Shown one piece after another: positions 7,783 to 17,119 of a DNA stretch of 64,000 nucleotides. Position 1 is the stretch's first letter. The number at the start of each line of letters is the position of its first letter. This DNA is from Algoriphagus hitonicola (lineage in GTDB: Bacteria > Bacteroidota > Bacteroidia > Cytophagales > Cyclobacteriaceae). The DNA lies in assembly GCF_900113375.1 (NCBI RefSeq), contig NZ_FOPC01000003.1, forward strand, positions 62,001 to 126,000, in the 5' to 3' direction. The notes under the pieces are model-generated. The model ran no database searches, was not told the origin of the DNA, and worked only from the letters and a program-made list of their open reading frames with translations. The translations under genes were made by a program, and so were the position numbers.

Positions 7783-9600
7783 ATGAAAAAGCTGCTACTT
7801 CTCTTGTTTTTACCGCTTTGCTCCTATGTGCATGCTCAGTCACCAACATTAAAAACCGAGTGGGCAGATCAGGTGGATCGCCAAAATCCACATGCTGAAT
7901 ATCCCAGACCTCAACTGGTCCGGGAAAACTGGCAAAACTTAAACGGAGCCTGGGAATATTCCATTTTGCCAAAAGGAAGTCTTCCCGAAATGGGTTTTGC
8001 GGGGGAAATTCTCGTTCCATTCCCCGTAGAATCACAGCTATCCGGCGTCCAACAGACCGTGGGGCCCGAAATGGAACTTTGGTATGAAAAATCCTTTGAC
8101 CTAGAATTAAAAAAAGGAAGAAATCGCGTTTTGCTAAATTTTGGGGCAGTAGACTGGGAAACAGAAGTATGGGTGAATGGACAAAATGTAGGAATGCATC
8201 AGGGTGGATTTGATTCCTTTTCCTTTGATATCACGCCTCACTTGAATAAAGGTCAAAAGCAAAGCATTCGGGTCAGAGTATGGGATCCGAGCGATTCTGG
8301 ACCGCAGCCAAGAGGCAAACAGGTCAAAGAACCCAAGGGGATCTGGTACACTCCGGTGACGGGAATCTGGCAGACTGTTTGGCTTGAAACTGTTCCTGAG
8401 AGCTTCCTTTCGGGCTTTCATTCAGAAACTGACTGGAGCGCGAATTCTCAGATTTTTTACACCAAAGTGGAGAATGCAGCTGAGAATCAAGAAGTGGAAG
8501 TTCAGGTTTTTGACCAGGATGTACGGGTAGGATCGGTTCGGGGAAAAGCCAATGAAAGACTAAAAATGGCCATACAAAATCCAAAAGCTTGGTCTCCGGC
8601 TGACCCTCACCTTTATGATATTAAAGTCAGCTTATATCAAGGCAGGAAACAGGTCGATCAAATCGATTCTTATATGGCTTATCGGGATGTACGCATGGGA
8701 AAAGATGAAGATGGTTTCCAACGGATTTTCTTAAATGGAAAAGCGCTTTTTCAATATGGACCACTTGATCAGGGCTGGTGGCCGGATGGTTTGTACACCG
8801 CACCAACTGAGGAGGCTTTAATATTTGATATCGAAAAGACCCAAGAAATGGGCTTTAATATGATTCGAAAGCATGTCAAGGTCGAACCGGCAAGATGGTA
8901 TTATCACACGGATCGTCTGGGAATGCTCGTGTGGCAGGATATGCCGAGTGGTGACATGGGAAATCGCTGGGAAGTGCGGCCTGGAGTCATTCGTGAAGGC
9001 ATGAACAAAGACAGGAGTCCTGAATCAGAGGAGATTTTCAAGCGGGAATGGACCGAAATTATGGAAGAATTTAAATTTTTCCCTTCCATTGTCGTTTGGG
9101 TGCCATTTAATGAAGCTTGGGGGCAGTTTAAGACGAAGGAAATTGTTGAAATGACTCGGAGACTCGATCCCACTCGATTGATCAACAGTGCCAGCGGGGG
9201 GAATTTTGAAATGGAAGGAAAAGATGTAGTCGGTGATATTTTGGATCTGCACAACTATCCGGATCCAGTTATGCCTGATCCCGGGATTTTTGGTGAAAAT
9301 CGAATTATGGCCTTAGGAGAATTTGGTGGCTTAGGTTTACCTCTTGAAGGCCATACCTGGCAAAATCGCGATAACTGGGGCTATCAGAGCTTTTCTGATC
9401 AAAAGGAGCTGATGGGCAGATATTCCATTTTGTTGGATGACCTGAAGAGAATGATCCCTAAAGGTTTGGCAGCAGCCATTTATACCCAAACGACCGACGT
9501 GGAAGTAGAAACCAACGGGCTCATGACGTATGATCGCAAGGTGATCAAATTCGATCCTACTAAGCTGAAAGAAATTCACAGCAGTTTGTACGATCAATAA
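7783..9600 (+). CDS. Exported glycoside hydrolase family 2 (beta-galactosidase/glucuronidase-like)
   Basis: The enzyme (605 residues) has a signal peptide ending ...SYVHAQS at about residue 20, so it should act in the periplasm or at the surface. GH2 elements in order are: an N-terminal sugar-binding jelly roll (about 40-190; VLLNFGAVDWETEVWVNGQ), an immunoglobulin-like sandwich (about 200-300), and a TIM barrel. The acid/base Glu is residue 444 (PFNEAWGQF) and the nucleophile Glu is residue 513 (ALGEFGG). At 605 residues it is shorter than LacZ-type enzymes and close to the short Bacteroidota GH2 enzymes. Substrate is not decidable. It follows the unknown gene at 6998 in one operon and is closed by the hairpin at 9622. 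Confidence 0.92.
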   Translation: MKKLLLLLFLPLCSYVHAQSPTLKTEWADQVDRQNPHAEYPRPQLVRENWQNLNGAWEYSILPKGSLPEMGFAGEILVPFPVESQLSGVQQTVGPEMELWYEKSFDLELKKGRNRVLLNFGAVDWETEVWVNGQNVGMHQGGFDSFSFDITPHLNKGQKQSIRVRVWDPSDSGPQPRGKQVKEPKGIWYTPVTGIWQTVWLETVPESFLSGFHSETDWSANSQIFYTKVENAAENQEVEVQVFDQDVRVGSVRGKANERLKMAIQNPKAWSPADPHLYDIKVSLYQGRKQVDQIDSYMAYRDVRMGKDEDGFQRIFLNGKALFQYGPLDQGWWPDGLYTAPTEEALIFDIEKTQEMGFNMIRKHVKVEPARWYYHTDRLGMLVWQDMPSGDMGNRWEVRPGVIREGMNKDRSPESEEIFKREWTEIMEEFKFFPSIVVWVPFNEAWGQFKTKEIVEMTRRLDPTRLINSASGGNFEMEGKDVVGDILDLHNYPDPVMPDPGIFGENRIMALGEFGGLGLPLEGHTWQNRDNWGYQSFSDQKELMGRYSILLDDLKRMIPKGLAAAIYTQTTDVEVETNGLMTYDRKVIKFDPTKLKEIHSSLYDQ

Positions 9601-9621
9601 TAACTCAACCAATTTCATACA

Positions 9622-9653
9622 AAAAAAGCCCGAGCGTAATCCCGGGCTTTTTT
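9622..9653. terminator. Bidirectional terminator between GH2 and HPPD genes
   Basis: An 11-bp stem is formed by AAAAAAGCCCG (9622-9632) and CGGGCTTTTTT (9643-9653). It lies between two convergent genes and has A/T tails on both sides, so it can serve both. Confidence 0.88.
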
Positions 9654-9668
9654 CATTTTAGAGCGGAT

Positions 9669-10763
9669 TTACAAGTTTCCTCTCAATTCTTGTTCACGTT
9701 CGATGGCTTCGAAAAGCGCTTTGAAATTTCCTTTCCCAAAGGAAGTGGCCCCTTTTCGCTGAATAATTTCAATAAATAAGGTAGGTCGGTCCTGCAATGG
9801 TTTGGTGAAAATCTGAAGTAAATACCCTTCATCGTCTCGGTCCACTAGAATATTCAAATCCTTCAGCGGCTGCAAATCCTCGTCTATTTCCCCTACACGA
9901 TCCAATAAGTCATCATAGTAGGTTTGAGGCACTTCAAGAAACTCCACGCCACGTTTCCTCAGTTCTCCCACAGTATGAATGATATCGTCTGTAGCAATGG
10001 CCATGTGTTGTACTCCGGCGCCATTGTAGAAGTCTAAATATTCTTCGATTTGGGATTTTTTCTTTCCCTCTGCGGGCTCGTTAATCGGGAATTTGATGTA
10101 GCCATTTCCATTGGAAACTACTTTGGACATTAAGGCCGAATACTCGGTGGAAATATCCTTATCGTCGAAAGTGATCAGTAGCTTGAATCCCATCACGTTT
10201 TCGTAGAATTGAACCCAGCGATTCATATCGCCCAATTCCACGTTTCCCACGCAATGGTCAATGTATTTCAATCCTATGGAAGTGGCTTGGTAAGTGCTTT
10301 TGCGGGCTTGGTATCCCGGCAGAAATACGCCCTTGTAATTTTTGCGCTCCACAAAGGTATGAACAGTTTCCCCATAGGTCTTAATTGACGCTGTTTTTAC
10401 CTCACCATGCTTATCGCTGATAATGGTAGGTTCTCCAGCTGATACAGCACCCCGAGCAGTAGTTTCCTTCCAAGATTTCTCTGCATCATCTACCCAAAGA
10501 GCCAATACTTTGACTCCATCTCCGTGTGTTTTGACATGCTCAGAAATCGGATGCTCGGCTAAAAGGCTAGAAGTTAGTACCAATCGGATCTTATCCTGTT
10601 TCAGTACATAGGAAGCTCTGTCTCTGATACCGGTTTCTGGTCCAGCGTATGCAATCAATTCAAATCCATATGCATATTGGTAAAAAAGCGCAGACTGCTT
10701 GGCATTGCCAACGTACAGTTCCACATAATCGGTCCCGTTGATGGGAAGAAAGTCTTCACTCAT
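9669..10763 (-). CDS. hppD: 4-hydroxyphenylpyruvate dioxygenase
   Basis: HPPD converts 4-hydroxyphenylpyruvate to homogentisate in tyrosine breakdown, using non-heme iron and oxygen. The 364-residue length fits. Two vicinal-oxygen-chelate halves are visible, and the iron ligands fall at His170 (YIDHCVGN), His253 (VQHMAIATDD) and Glu332 (FIEIIQR). The C-terminal signature RKGATSFGKGNFKALFEAIE is characteristic of HPPD rather than hydroxymandelate synthase. No homogentisate dioxygenase is adjacent, so the pathway continues elsewhere. The product could also feed pigment formation or plastoquinone-like quinones, but nothing here supports that. Confidence 0.96.
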   Translation of the reverse strand: MSEDFLPINGTDYVELYVGNAKQSALFYQYAYGFELIAYAGPETGIRDRASYVLKQDKIRLVLTSSLLAEHPISEHVKTHGDGVKVLALWVDDAEKSWKETTARGAVSAGEPTIISDKHGEVKTASIKTYGETVHTFVERKNYKGVFLPGYQARKSTYQATSIGLKYIDHCVGNVELGDMNRWVQFYENVMGFKLLITFDDKDISTEYSALMSKVVSNGNGYIKFPINEPAEGKKKSQIEEYLDFYNGAGVQHMAIATDDIIHTVGELRKRGVEFLEVPQTYYDDLLDRVGEIDEDLQPLKDLNILVDRDDEGYLLQIFTKPLQDRPTLFIEIIQRKGATSFGKGNFKALFEAIEREQELRGNL

Positions 10764-10796
10764 GATTTGTTATTTTTGGGTTTTTTTTCTTTAGCC

Positions 10797-10804
10797 CAAA
10801 GTTA
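10797..10804 (-). promoter_or_regulatory. Possible -7 promoter element for HPPD gene
   Basis: Read on the minus strand the bases are TAACTTTG, a match to the Bacteroidota -7 consensus TAnnTTTG, 33 bases upstream of the HPPD start. I found no well-spaced -33 TTG, so this is tentative. Confidence 0.4.
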
Positions 10805-10838
10805 CACAATCATCCAACTTTTATTTGGTCAAGGAGAC

Positions 10839-11840
10839 TTATTCCTGAGGATTTTTGTTCCAAAACAAACTGATTACCGCCATCATCAAAAAAGTCAGGC
10901 TCCAAGTAGGAATAGCACTCCCCAACACCAAGCAGATTAAAATAATATACCAAATGGGGGCAAGGAAAAAGCCTATCAAAAATTTAAATGTCCCCTCAAA
11001 TACCCGGTCTTCAATTTTTGGGCTGATCCAAAGCCAGACCCAATACAAGGGGAAATGAAAAATTTTCATCACTTTATTTCGTAATCCGGAAGGGTTTGAA
11101 ATCTTTTGCTCTACTTGATGGTTTGATTGAAATTTTGCTACAGCTTCTCGGTCGGTCACATCCACCTGCGCTTCTAAAAGTTTTTCCAATGTGCCCTCAT
11201 AATCCTCATCCGGAATAGTCACCACCATTTGCTTCAGGCTATTTTCTACCGCTTTGGTGAGTTTTCCTGATTGCGAGTGTGGCATATCCACCGGGATGGC
11301 CTTTCCAAAACTGATCCTCACACGACTTCCCGTGCGCTGATGGGCACTGTATTCGATCGCCACGGGAAGAATCACCGGTTGGAGTTGAGGGTATTTTTCT
11401 TTCAATCCGAAGGCCATGCGGGTGAAACCTTTGCTCAGCGGTCTGAGATTTCGGATCATACTATGGCTGCCTTCGGCAAAAATGATCACTGTTCCGTTCT
11501 TCTTTAAGACCTCAAAAGTGGCCTCAAATGTTTTTTGATTTTGCTGAATGGTGGAGAATCCATCCCTCACCCGATACACAGGAAGCATGCGGATTAAATG
11601 AAGGATCTTTGCCGCAATGGGATTTTTAAAAACTGAAGCACGGGTCAAAAACCAAGGTCGCAGGCGGGTATGTGTAGCCAAAAGCAGGGGATCAATCAGG
11701 GCATTTTGATGATTGGCCACCAAGATGATCGGTATGTTTTTAGGAATATTTTCCTTACCCGAAATCCTGATTTTTTTGAAATAGAGGTGTAGTGCGATTT
11801 TGACTAAAAGTCTCAGAAAAGCATTAAAAAGATTCTTCAT
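10839..11840 (-). CDS. PlsC-like lysophospholipid/glycerolipid acyltransferase
   Basis: This membrane-associated acyltransferase (333 residues) probably transfers acyl chains to lysophosphatidic acid or a related acceptor. The catalytic block is VANHQNALIDPLLLA (about residues 41-55), where the His-Asp spacing is one longer than the classical HX4D; this is seen in the LPLAT group common in Bacteroidota. The phosphate-binding block is FAEGSHS near residue 123. Hydrophobic C-terminal helices (about residues 265-325) suggest two or three membrane segments. Its start codon overlaps the stop of the upstream transporter gene in an ATGA arrangement, so translation is coupled. Confidence 0.87.
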   Translation of the reverse strand: MKNLFNAFLRLLVKIALHLYFKKIRISGKENIPKNIPIILVANHQNALIDPLLLATHTRLRPWFLTRASVFKNPIAAKILHLIRMLPVYRVRDGFSTIQQNQKTFEATFEVLKKNGTVIIFAEGSHSMIRNLRPLSKGFTRMAFGLKEKYPQLQPVILPVAIEYSAHQRTGSRVRISFGKAIPVDMPHSQSGKLTKAVENSLKQMVVTIPDEDYEGTLEKLLEAQVDVTDREAVAKFQSNHQVEQKISNPSGLRNKVMKIFHFPLYWVWLWISPKIEDRVFEGTFKFLIGFFLAPIWYIILICLVLGSAIPTWSLTFLMMAVISLFWNKNPQE

Positions 11841-12748
11841 AGTTTTTTACTCCAAATGCCCGCAATGAGCATTCCAGATATCAAATGCCAAATTCCCCAC
11901 AAGGCCGTGATGATGGCCATTCCTCCCAACCCGTCAAAATACGTAAAAATTAATACCAGCCCCAAACCCGAGTTTTGAATTCCAGTCTCAATAGTCAATG
12001 TTTTTTGATCGGCTAAGGGGAGTTTTCCGATTTTGGATGTAAAAAATCCGGCAGCCAGAGCAATAAGATTATGTAGAAAAACCCAAAGAAAAATCACCCC
12101 GATATAGGCTAAAAACAAATCAAAGTTGCCTGCAAAAGCAATTACTACAAAGGCTGCAAAAATCAAAATACTCAATGGCTTTAGGATTTTAGATAGTTTG
12201 GTTGCCAATTGGTCCCGATAGATCCTCGTAAAAATTCCCAAGATCAAGGGAATACCCAAAATCAAGCCGACCGTAAAAAACACCTCCGAGATATCCAGGC
12301 TAATTTCACGCAATAAACTAGCCGTAGGACTATAAAAACCCGCCCAAAGGGCAAAATTCAAGGGGGTAGCAACTATTGACAGCAAGGTCGAAAAACCTGT
12401 TAAACTAACTGATAAAGCCACATTTCCTTTGGCAAGACTGCTGAGAAAGTTGGAAACATTTCCACCCGGACATGCCGCCACCAAAAACATTCCCAAGGCT
12501 ACACTTGGGGGAGGGTTTAGCATATTGATCAACCCCCAGGTCAAAAAGGGGAGTAATAAAAACTGTGAAAATATGCCCAGGAAAAAAGCTTTTGGATTTT
12601 TCAACAAATACTTAAAATCATCAAGCCGAAGATCCAATGACACCCCATACATAATCAAAGCCAAAGCTAGATTTAGTGCCAGAAGGTCATTGGGTGAAAA
12701 GTTTAATCGGACAGCATCCAATTCATGGGCTAGAGTCATGTGCGGCAA
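11837..12748 (-). CDS. Bile acid:sodium symporter family (BASS) transporter
   Basis: A polytopic inner-membrane protein of 303 residues with about nine or ten hydrophobic segments. Family marks are the LALIMYGVSLDLRLDDF region near the N-terminus, ACPGGNVSNFLSSLAKGNVALSVSL (unwound crossover helix with conserved Gly-Gly-Asn) and ETGIQNSGLGL (second crossover). In this family these motifs bind sodium and a carboxylate substrate. The real substrate is unknown; many bacterial members move organic acids rather than bile acids. An ATG three codons downstream (12739) is an alternative start. It is coupled to the acyltransferase gene. Confidence 0.9.
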   Translation of the reverse strand: MPHMTLAHELDAVRLNFSPNDLLALNLALALIMYGVSLDLRLDDFKYLLKNPKAFFLGIFSQFLLLPFLTWGLINMLNPPPSVALGMFLVAACPGGNVSNFLSSLAKGNVALSVSLTGFSTLLSIVATPLNFALWAGFYSPTASLLREISLDISEVFFTVGLILGIPLILGIFTRIYRDQLATKLSKILKPLSILIFAAFVVIAFAGNFDLFLAYIGVIFLWVFLHNLIALAAGFFTSKIGKLPLADQKTLTIETGIQNSGLGLVLIFTYFDGLGGMAIITALWGIWHLISGMLIAGIWSKKL

Positions 12749-12844
12749 ATTCTGAAAATTTTAAGGAATACAAAAACATTTTCTTTGTATCATAATCCCC
12801 CGCGTTTGCGTATCAATTGGAGTTAAGCCTTTTTAATTAAAACT

Positions 12845-13213
12845 ATGATGAAGATAAATTATTTAGTTGCTTTTGCGACGATGCTTGTTTTTAGTTTTTC
12901 CTGCCAGGAAAAAGAAAATCCTATTCAGGCCTGTGGGGTAGAAAATCCGGTAGCAAATCTAACCTGGTTGAATGAACGAGTGGAAGAACTGGAATCCACG
13001 GAATTTGGCCGAAATTATTCCTATATCAGTGAAGTACTTTACCAGGGACAAACGCTTTTTATGGAGGGCAATTGCTGTCCAAATTGTAATTCCGTTTTTA
13101 CCTACTACGATTGCCAAGGAAATCTATTTGAGGATGAAATTGCTTCCACGGAAGTGACGGAAAACAAACTGATTTGGAAGTCAGAATCTAGTCTCTGCAC
13201 AGTTGGGGAATAA
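12845..13213 (+). CDS. Small Cys-rich lipoprotein
   Basis: A 122-residue protein with a signal peptide and lipobox (LVFSFSCQ, Cys about residue 20). The mature part begins ACGVENPVANLTWLNERVEELE, a pattern I recognise from small Cytophagales lipoproteins in which CG.ENP..L.WL is followed by a helix. It has a CCPNC cluster near residues 77-81 and two more Cys, which suggests disulfides or metal binding. Function unknown. It may start at the second ATG (12848). It is convergent with the DUF2207 gene. Confidence 0.78.
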   Translation: MMKINYLVAFATMLVFSFSCQEKENPIQACGVENPVANLTWLNERVEELESTEFGRNYSYISEVLYQGQTLFMEGNCCPNCNSVFTYYDCQGNLFEDEIASTEVTENKLIWKSESSLCTVGE

Positions 13214-13250
13214 AGGGGCTTGAATTATGACGCGATAGCTGCCTTTTTTC

Positions 13251-14966
13251 TTACCAGCTGCCGCCGCCACCGCCGCCACCGCCACCACCTGAAAATCCAC
13301 CTCCACCGGAACCTCCGCTCGAGGATGGTTTCATGCTGGATGAGGATAGGGTATTGCTCAGACTTGAATTTAGGGCATGTCCAAATCGACCGACATTAGA
13401 AACCGGTCGATTGTACCAGGTGGGCTGATAACTGCCCGAAGATTGCATAGTGCTGGATTCGGCGAGTTTTTGGGAAAATTTTTCCCCCCAGATTTCTTCC
13501 ACATCCAGGGCAATGGCATATGGCAAAAGTTTCTCAAATCGCTCTGGAGTAATTTCCGGTGGGTTGAAACTTTGCAGCATTCGCTCTTCCGCGGCACTGA
13601 GATACATTTTAAATCCCTCGATATCCGCACGGAGTTGGAGTTTTTTCTTGGCAGGCTTTCGAATAAGCCATTGATAAAAAAGGAATAAAACCACATTCAC
13701 ACCTAAAAAAAGGATAAACCAACCTGTTCTGCCTTCATACACAAAGTAATCGCTCAAGGTGACATTTAGAATAAAATAGAAAATCAAAAGCAAAATGGGA
13801 ACAACCCAAAATTTTGCATTGAACCCTTCAAAAATCAGGGAATTCCACTGGGATTTTAGACTTTTCCTGTATTTCTCCACAGCGGATGCGAATCCAGGAT
13901 CGTATTTTCCAGACAAACTCACTTCGGTGTCCGCTCTGAAAATAAACTGATGTAGAATCTTTTCCTCTGATGGAAGGACGTCATCTGCTTCTATTATCTT
14001 AGTCAAGACATATTTTTGGGATTTAAAAATTCCAAAAACATAAGACGTACTTTCATCATTGATCTTCAGATATCCCTTTGCCGCAAGATTCACCAACGCT
14101 GGTGTAATCATATTTTTGGTATAACTACCCGACTCAATCAGGGCTACAGATGCGGGAGAAAGCCCCGCAGGTGGATCAAATTGAGGAACCACTGTAGGTT
14201 TTGGAGGATCGATTCCATATCTCAACCAAGTAAACAAATAATAGAGCAAAAGAATTAAACCCAATCCAAAACCCAAGAGTTGAAAGCCATATTTTTGGAA
14301 AAAATTGGGAGGTGGAGCGGGAGCGACCACACCTTGTGTAAATCCTACCGCAACACTGAGATTTTCTCCGGGACCTAAGTTGGATGCCGAAAATCGCATT
14401 CCGTTCCCATCAGATTCAGCCGTGCAGTCTTGCTCAGTACTTCCCAAAGCACCGGTATAGCAGGCGGATTGTAATATTTCCACCCTCGACGGCAAACTGA
14501 TCGCCGCGCTGACTTCTTCCATGGGGAAACTCCAAGCCGTTCCGTTTACATTCCAAAAGAGTTCGTCGTATCCTTCAAAAGCCTCGATTTGATCCGGTAG
14601 CGTGTAGATGATTTCGTATTGGTAGGTGCCGGGATCAAGAAATACAGACTCTTCACCCACATAAATGGTTAGAAAGTCGCCACTTTTCTGGGTATGATAG
14701 GGGGATTCTTGACTGCCATTTTTGACCGAAATCAGATCTATTTTTGGGCGGATGGTTTGCCCATCGCTCATTTTTCTACTGAGGGGGAGGGATCTGACGA
14801 TTCCCCGTTTTCCGGTTAATTCAGTGGTGTAGGTGATTTCCTCTGTGACTTCGATAAACCCTGCTGTATCAACCCGGATTTCAGAATGAAACCGATCGAT
14901 CTTTTCACTTTGTGCAAAAATCCAGGTTGGAAAAATTAGGAGGTAAAAAAAGAAAAACTGCTTCAT
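13251..14966 (-). CDS. DUF2207 membrane protein with Gly-rich tail
   Basis: The protein (571 residues) has a signal peptide (ending near IFAQS), an exported DUF2207 beta domain (about 20-210, starting RFHSEIRVDTAGFIEVTEEI), a membrane helix (about 232-250), a cytosolic or winged-helix-like region (about 275-385), two further membrane helices (about 388-440), and a Ser/Gly-rich tail ending in a long glycine run and GSW. The glycine-rich C-terminus is common in this family. It follows lemA with a TAATG overlap, the standard LemA-DUF2207 pairing. The function of the pair is not firmly known; envelope quality control or stress is often suggested. Confidence 0.88.
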   Translation of the reverse strand: MKQFFFFYLLIFPTWIFAQSEKIDRFHSEIRVDTAGFIEVTEEITYTTELTGKRGIVRSLPLSRKMSDGQTIRPKIDLISVKNGSQESPYHTQKSGDFLTIYVGEESVFLDPGTYQYEIIYTLPDQIEAFEGYDELFWNVNGTAWSFPMEEVSAAISLPSRVEILQSACYTGALGSTEQDCTAESDGNGMRFSASNLGPGENLSVAVGFTQGVVAPAPPPNFFQKYGFQLLGFGLGLILLLYYLFTWLRYGIDPPKPTVVPQFDPPAGLSPASVALIESGSYTKNMITPALVNLAAKGYLKINDESTSYVFGIFKSQKYVLTKIIEADDVLPSEEKILHQFIFRADTEVSLSGKYDPGFASAVEKYRKSLKSQWNSLIFEGFNAKFWVVPILLLIFYFILNVTLSDYFVYEGRTGWFILFLGVNVVLFLFYQWLIRKPAKKKLQLRADIEGFKMYLSAAEERMLQSFNPPEITPERFEKLLPYAIALDVEEIWGEKFSQKLAESSTMQSSGSYQPTWYNRPVSNVGRFGHALNSSLSNTLSSSSMKPSSSGGSGGGGFSGGGGGGGGGGSW

Positions 14967-15517
14967 TAGAATTTGACTTCGGGGACAGTTCGCTCAGCTT
15001 CATTGTCCAGTTCAAAGAATGGCGATTTGGTAAACCCAAACGCATTAGCAAAAAGGTTACTTGGGAAGGATTCCACCAGAATGTTTTTATCCCGTGCCGT
15101 GCCATTGTAATAGCGCCTGGCCCGCTCAATATCCTGCTCTACGATGGACAACTGCTCCTGAAGATCCAGAAAATTGGCATTGGCTTTCAAATCTGGATAT
15201 TGCTCTGCCACGGCAAAGAGGTTGACCAAAGCTTTTCCCAATTGATTTTCTGCAGCTTGCTGACCTTCCACGGTTTGTGCGGATTGGGCCTGAGTTCTTG
15301 CCTGAGTTACTTTTTCGAAGGTTTCCGACTCATGCTTAGCGTAGCCTTTGACCGTTTCAATAAGGTTAGGGATAAGATTGTACCGTTTTTTAAGTTGTAC
15401 GTCAATCCCGCTCCAGGCCTCTTCTACCAAGTTTTTTAGCTTGACTAATCGGTTGTAAATACTTACCCCATAAAAAACCAATACCAGGACAAGGAGTCCA
15501 ATAATTAATAATGTCAT
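14966..15517 (-). CDS. lemA: LemA family protein
   Basis: LemA proteins (183 residues here) are membrane-anchored, mostly coiled-coil proteins. A single N-terminal membrane segment (residues 3-20) is followed by the signature YNRLVKLKNLVEEAWSGIDV and QLKKRYNLIPNLIETVKGYA, then helices ending with RYYNGTARDKN. These are hallmarks of the family. It is the first gene of a two-gene unit with the DUF2207 protein; the stop and next start share one base. Confidence 0.95.
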   Translation of the reverse strand: MTLLIIGLLVLVLVFYGVSIYNRLVKLKNLVEEAWSGIDVQLKKRYNLIPNLIETVKGYAKHESETFEKVTQARTQAQSAQTVEGQQAAENQLGKALVNLFAVAEQYPDLKANANFLDLQEQLSIVEQDIERARRYYNGTARDKNILVESFPSNLFANAFGFTKSPFFELDNEAERTVPEVKF

Positions 15518-15596
15518 AGTGCTGTTGTTTTGTGTTAAAAGCCTTCAAGATACTAGTTTAAATCAAAATTGTCCAAACCAAAACTTCAGATATCAC

Positions 15597-16322
15597 TCAA
15601 TAATTTTGCTTGGATTCCACTTTTTCCACGTCTCCGATACCGCTGACATTTCGTCGAGTGATTTCTGCATTTCCCGAGTGCTTGACTTTCCCAATGCCAC
15701 TCACATCCATTGCTAAAGTTTCTGAAGCAAAAATCTCCACGTTACCAATGCCTGAGGTGACTAAATCCACGTTTTTGGCAGAAAATTCTGCCGCGATGAT
15801 CTCTCCAATTCCACTGTTTTCTAAGTGGAAATTATCCGTAGCTCCCTTAAACGTAGCCTTACCAACAAAACTAAAAACCGCATGAACTTCATCCGCCTCA
15901 ATATTAAAATCCATTTTTCCCGCACCACTACAGTTGATTTTCAAGGCATTGGTTTGGAGGTAGGGTTGGATATGGAAACTTCCTGCTCCAGCAATATCCA
16001 AAATCGATAAATTTTGGACAGTTAGAATTAAATCAACCGATTCATCATTTAGGACAAATTCCATTTCCTCTTTGAGACTGATTTCCAAACGTTCATCCGT
16101 CTGCTTCACTTGGACCGCCTGAACCAGTTCCTCAGGCCCTGAGAGGATCAGTTTTTCCTCATCGCCTTGGATTATTTCCGTTTCAAAATTCCCGTTTAGC
16201 ACCAGATGACTGATGTTGCTAAAGCTTTCTTCGCGTTCTTGATGAGAACCAAAATCCCGGGTTTCGCAGGAAAAGATTAACCCTGAGAGGATTATACAAA
16301 TGCCAAAAGTGTACGATTTCAT
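15597..16322 (-). CDS. GIN-domain (DUF2807) lipoprotein
   Basis: A 241-residue lipoprotein: signal MKSYTFGICIILSGLIFS then Cys19. The rest is a repetitive right-handed beta structure typical of the head GIN domain (DUF2807), with recurring short strands ending in G-I-G or G-A-G (VSGIGDVE, TSGIGNVE, SGIGKVKHSG). These proteins are abundant in Bacteroidota envelopes. Their role is unknown, with adhesion or auto-transport often suggested. It lies 80 bases from lemA on the same strand and might be transcribed with it. Confidence 0.86.
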   Translation of the reverse strand: MKSYTFGICIILSGLIFSCETRDFGSHQEREESFSNISHLVLNGNFETEIIQGDEEKLILSGPEELVQAVQVKQTDERLEISLKEEMEFVLNDESVDLILTVQNLSILDIAGAGSFHIQPYLQTNALKINCSGAGKMDFNIEADEVHAVFSFVGKATFKGATDNFHLENSGIGEIIAAEFSAKNVDLVTSGIGNVEIFASETLAMDVSGIGKVKHSGNAEITRRNVSGIGDVEKVESKQNY

Positions 16323-16522
16323 TACTATTGTCCGATTTTAATATGATTGTTCTATTAATTTGGTTCAGTTTTTTAAGAATTCAAAGAAAAAATTAAAGAC
16401 CGTGACTTTTTCTAGAAACCCACCAAAATAACTTTAAATCATAGTTTTATCGGTAATAGGGTATTTATCATTTGAGTCCTTGCAATGGATATGCCTTTGA
16501 AGAAAACAATTAGCGAATGAGA

Positions 16523-16930
16523 CTAGAAGTTCATGGTAAAAGTCACGGATGGAAAATGAACGTTACTCTTTTGCAGGAGTTGAATGCTTTTAAAGGATTG
16601 TAGGTCTAATTTAAGATTAGCTGCCTTTTTACTTTTAACGGCCGAGCTTATCAATATCGGGATGCTAACAATGGTCAAGGTAGAACCAATGAGAAAAAGT
16701 GCAGCTCCAAAAGCACCTTCACCACTTAATAAATCCGATTGAGTTAATAGTAAATATCCAACTCCCGCACTGACTCCACCAAAGGCCAGGAGGGTAAGTC
16801 CGGATTTTTTTTGACTCAGACTTTTAGAAGATAAGTGTTCAATTTGTTCTTCTTTGGAGATTTCCTGGGCAGACAAATTCTGGTAAATTCCAAGGTTGAT
16901 CAAGAAGAATATTAAGATGACAGATTTCAT
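16523..16930 (-). CDS. Small membrane protein with signal peptide
   Basis: A 135-residue protein. Residues 1-21 form a signal peptide (MKSVILIFFLINLGIYQNLS then AQE). Residues about 45-60 and 73-93 form two hydrophobic, glycine-rich helices, and a basic and Leu-rich tail follows. I do not recognise a family. The two helices and short loops suggest an inner-membrane protein. It is a single gene; the neighbouring interval up to 17070 shows nothing else. Confidence 0.6.
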   Translation of the reverse strand: MKSVILIFFLINLGIYQNLSAQEISKEEQIEHLSSKSLSQKKSGLTLLAFGGVSAGVGYLLLTQSDLLSGEGAFGAALFLIGSTLTIVSIPILISSAVKSKKAANLKLDLQSFKSIQLLQKSNVHFPSVTFTMNF

Positions 16931-17070
16931 GGGTTAGGAGGGATTGTTGAGGCTGAAATTTCATCAAATCGACTGAATCCCTGGCCTTGAAATTCGCCGA
17001 TTTCAATTTTTGTTTTTGCAAAAATTACTAACCGTGATCGGACAAAAACAGAGCGTTTTTTGAGGAAATA

Positions 17071-17099
17071 AAAAACCCGACTCATTGAGCCGGGTTTTT
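17071..17099 (-). terminator. Terminator of the secreted nuclease gene
   Basis: A 9-bp stem AAAAACCCG (17071-17079) pairs with CGGGTTTTT (17091-17099). It lies 20 bases beyond the stop of the nuclease gene on the minus strand, with T-runs on both sides. Confidence 0.82.
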
Positions 17100-17119
17100 G
17101 GTTTTAAATTAGAGATTGT

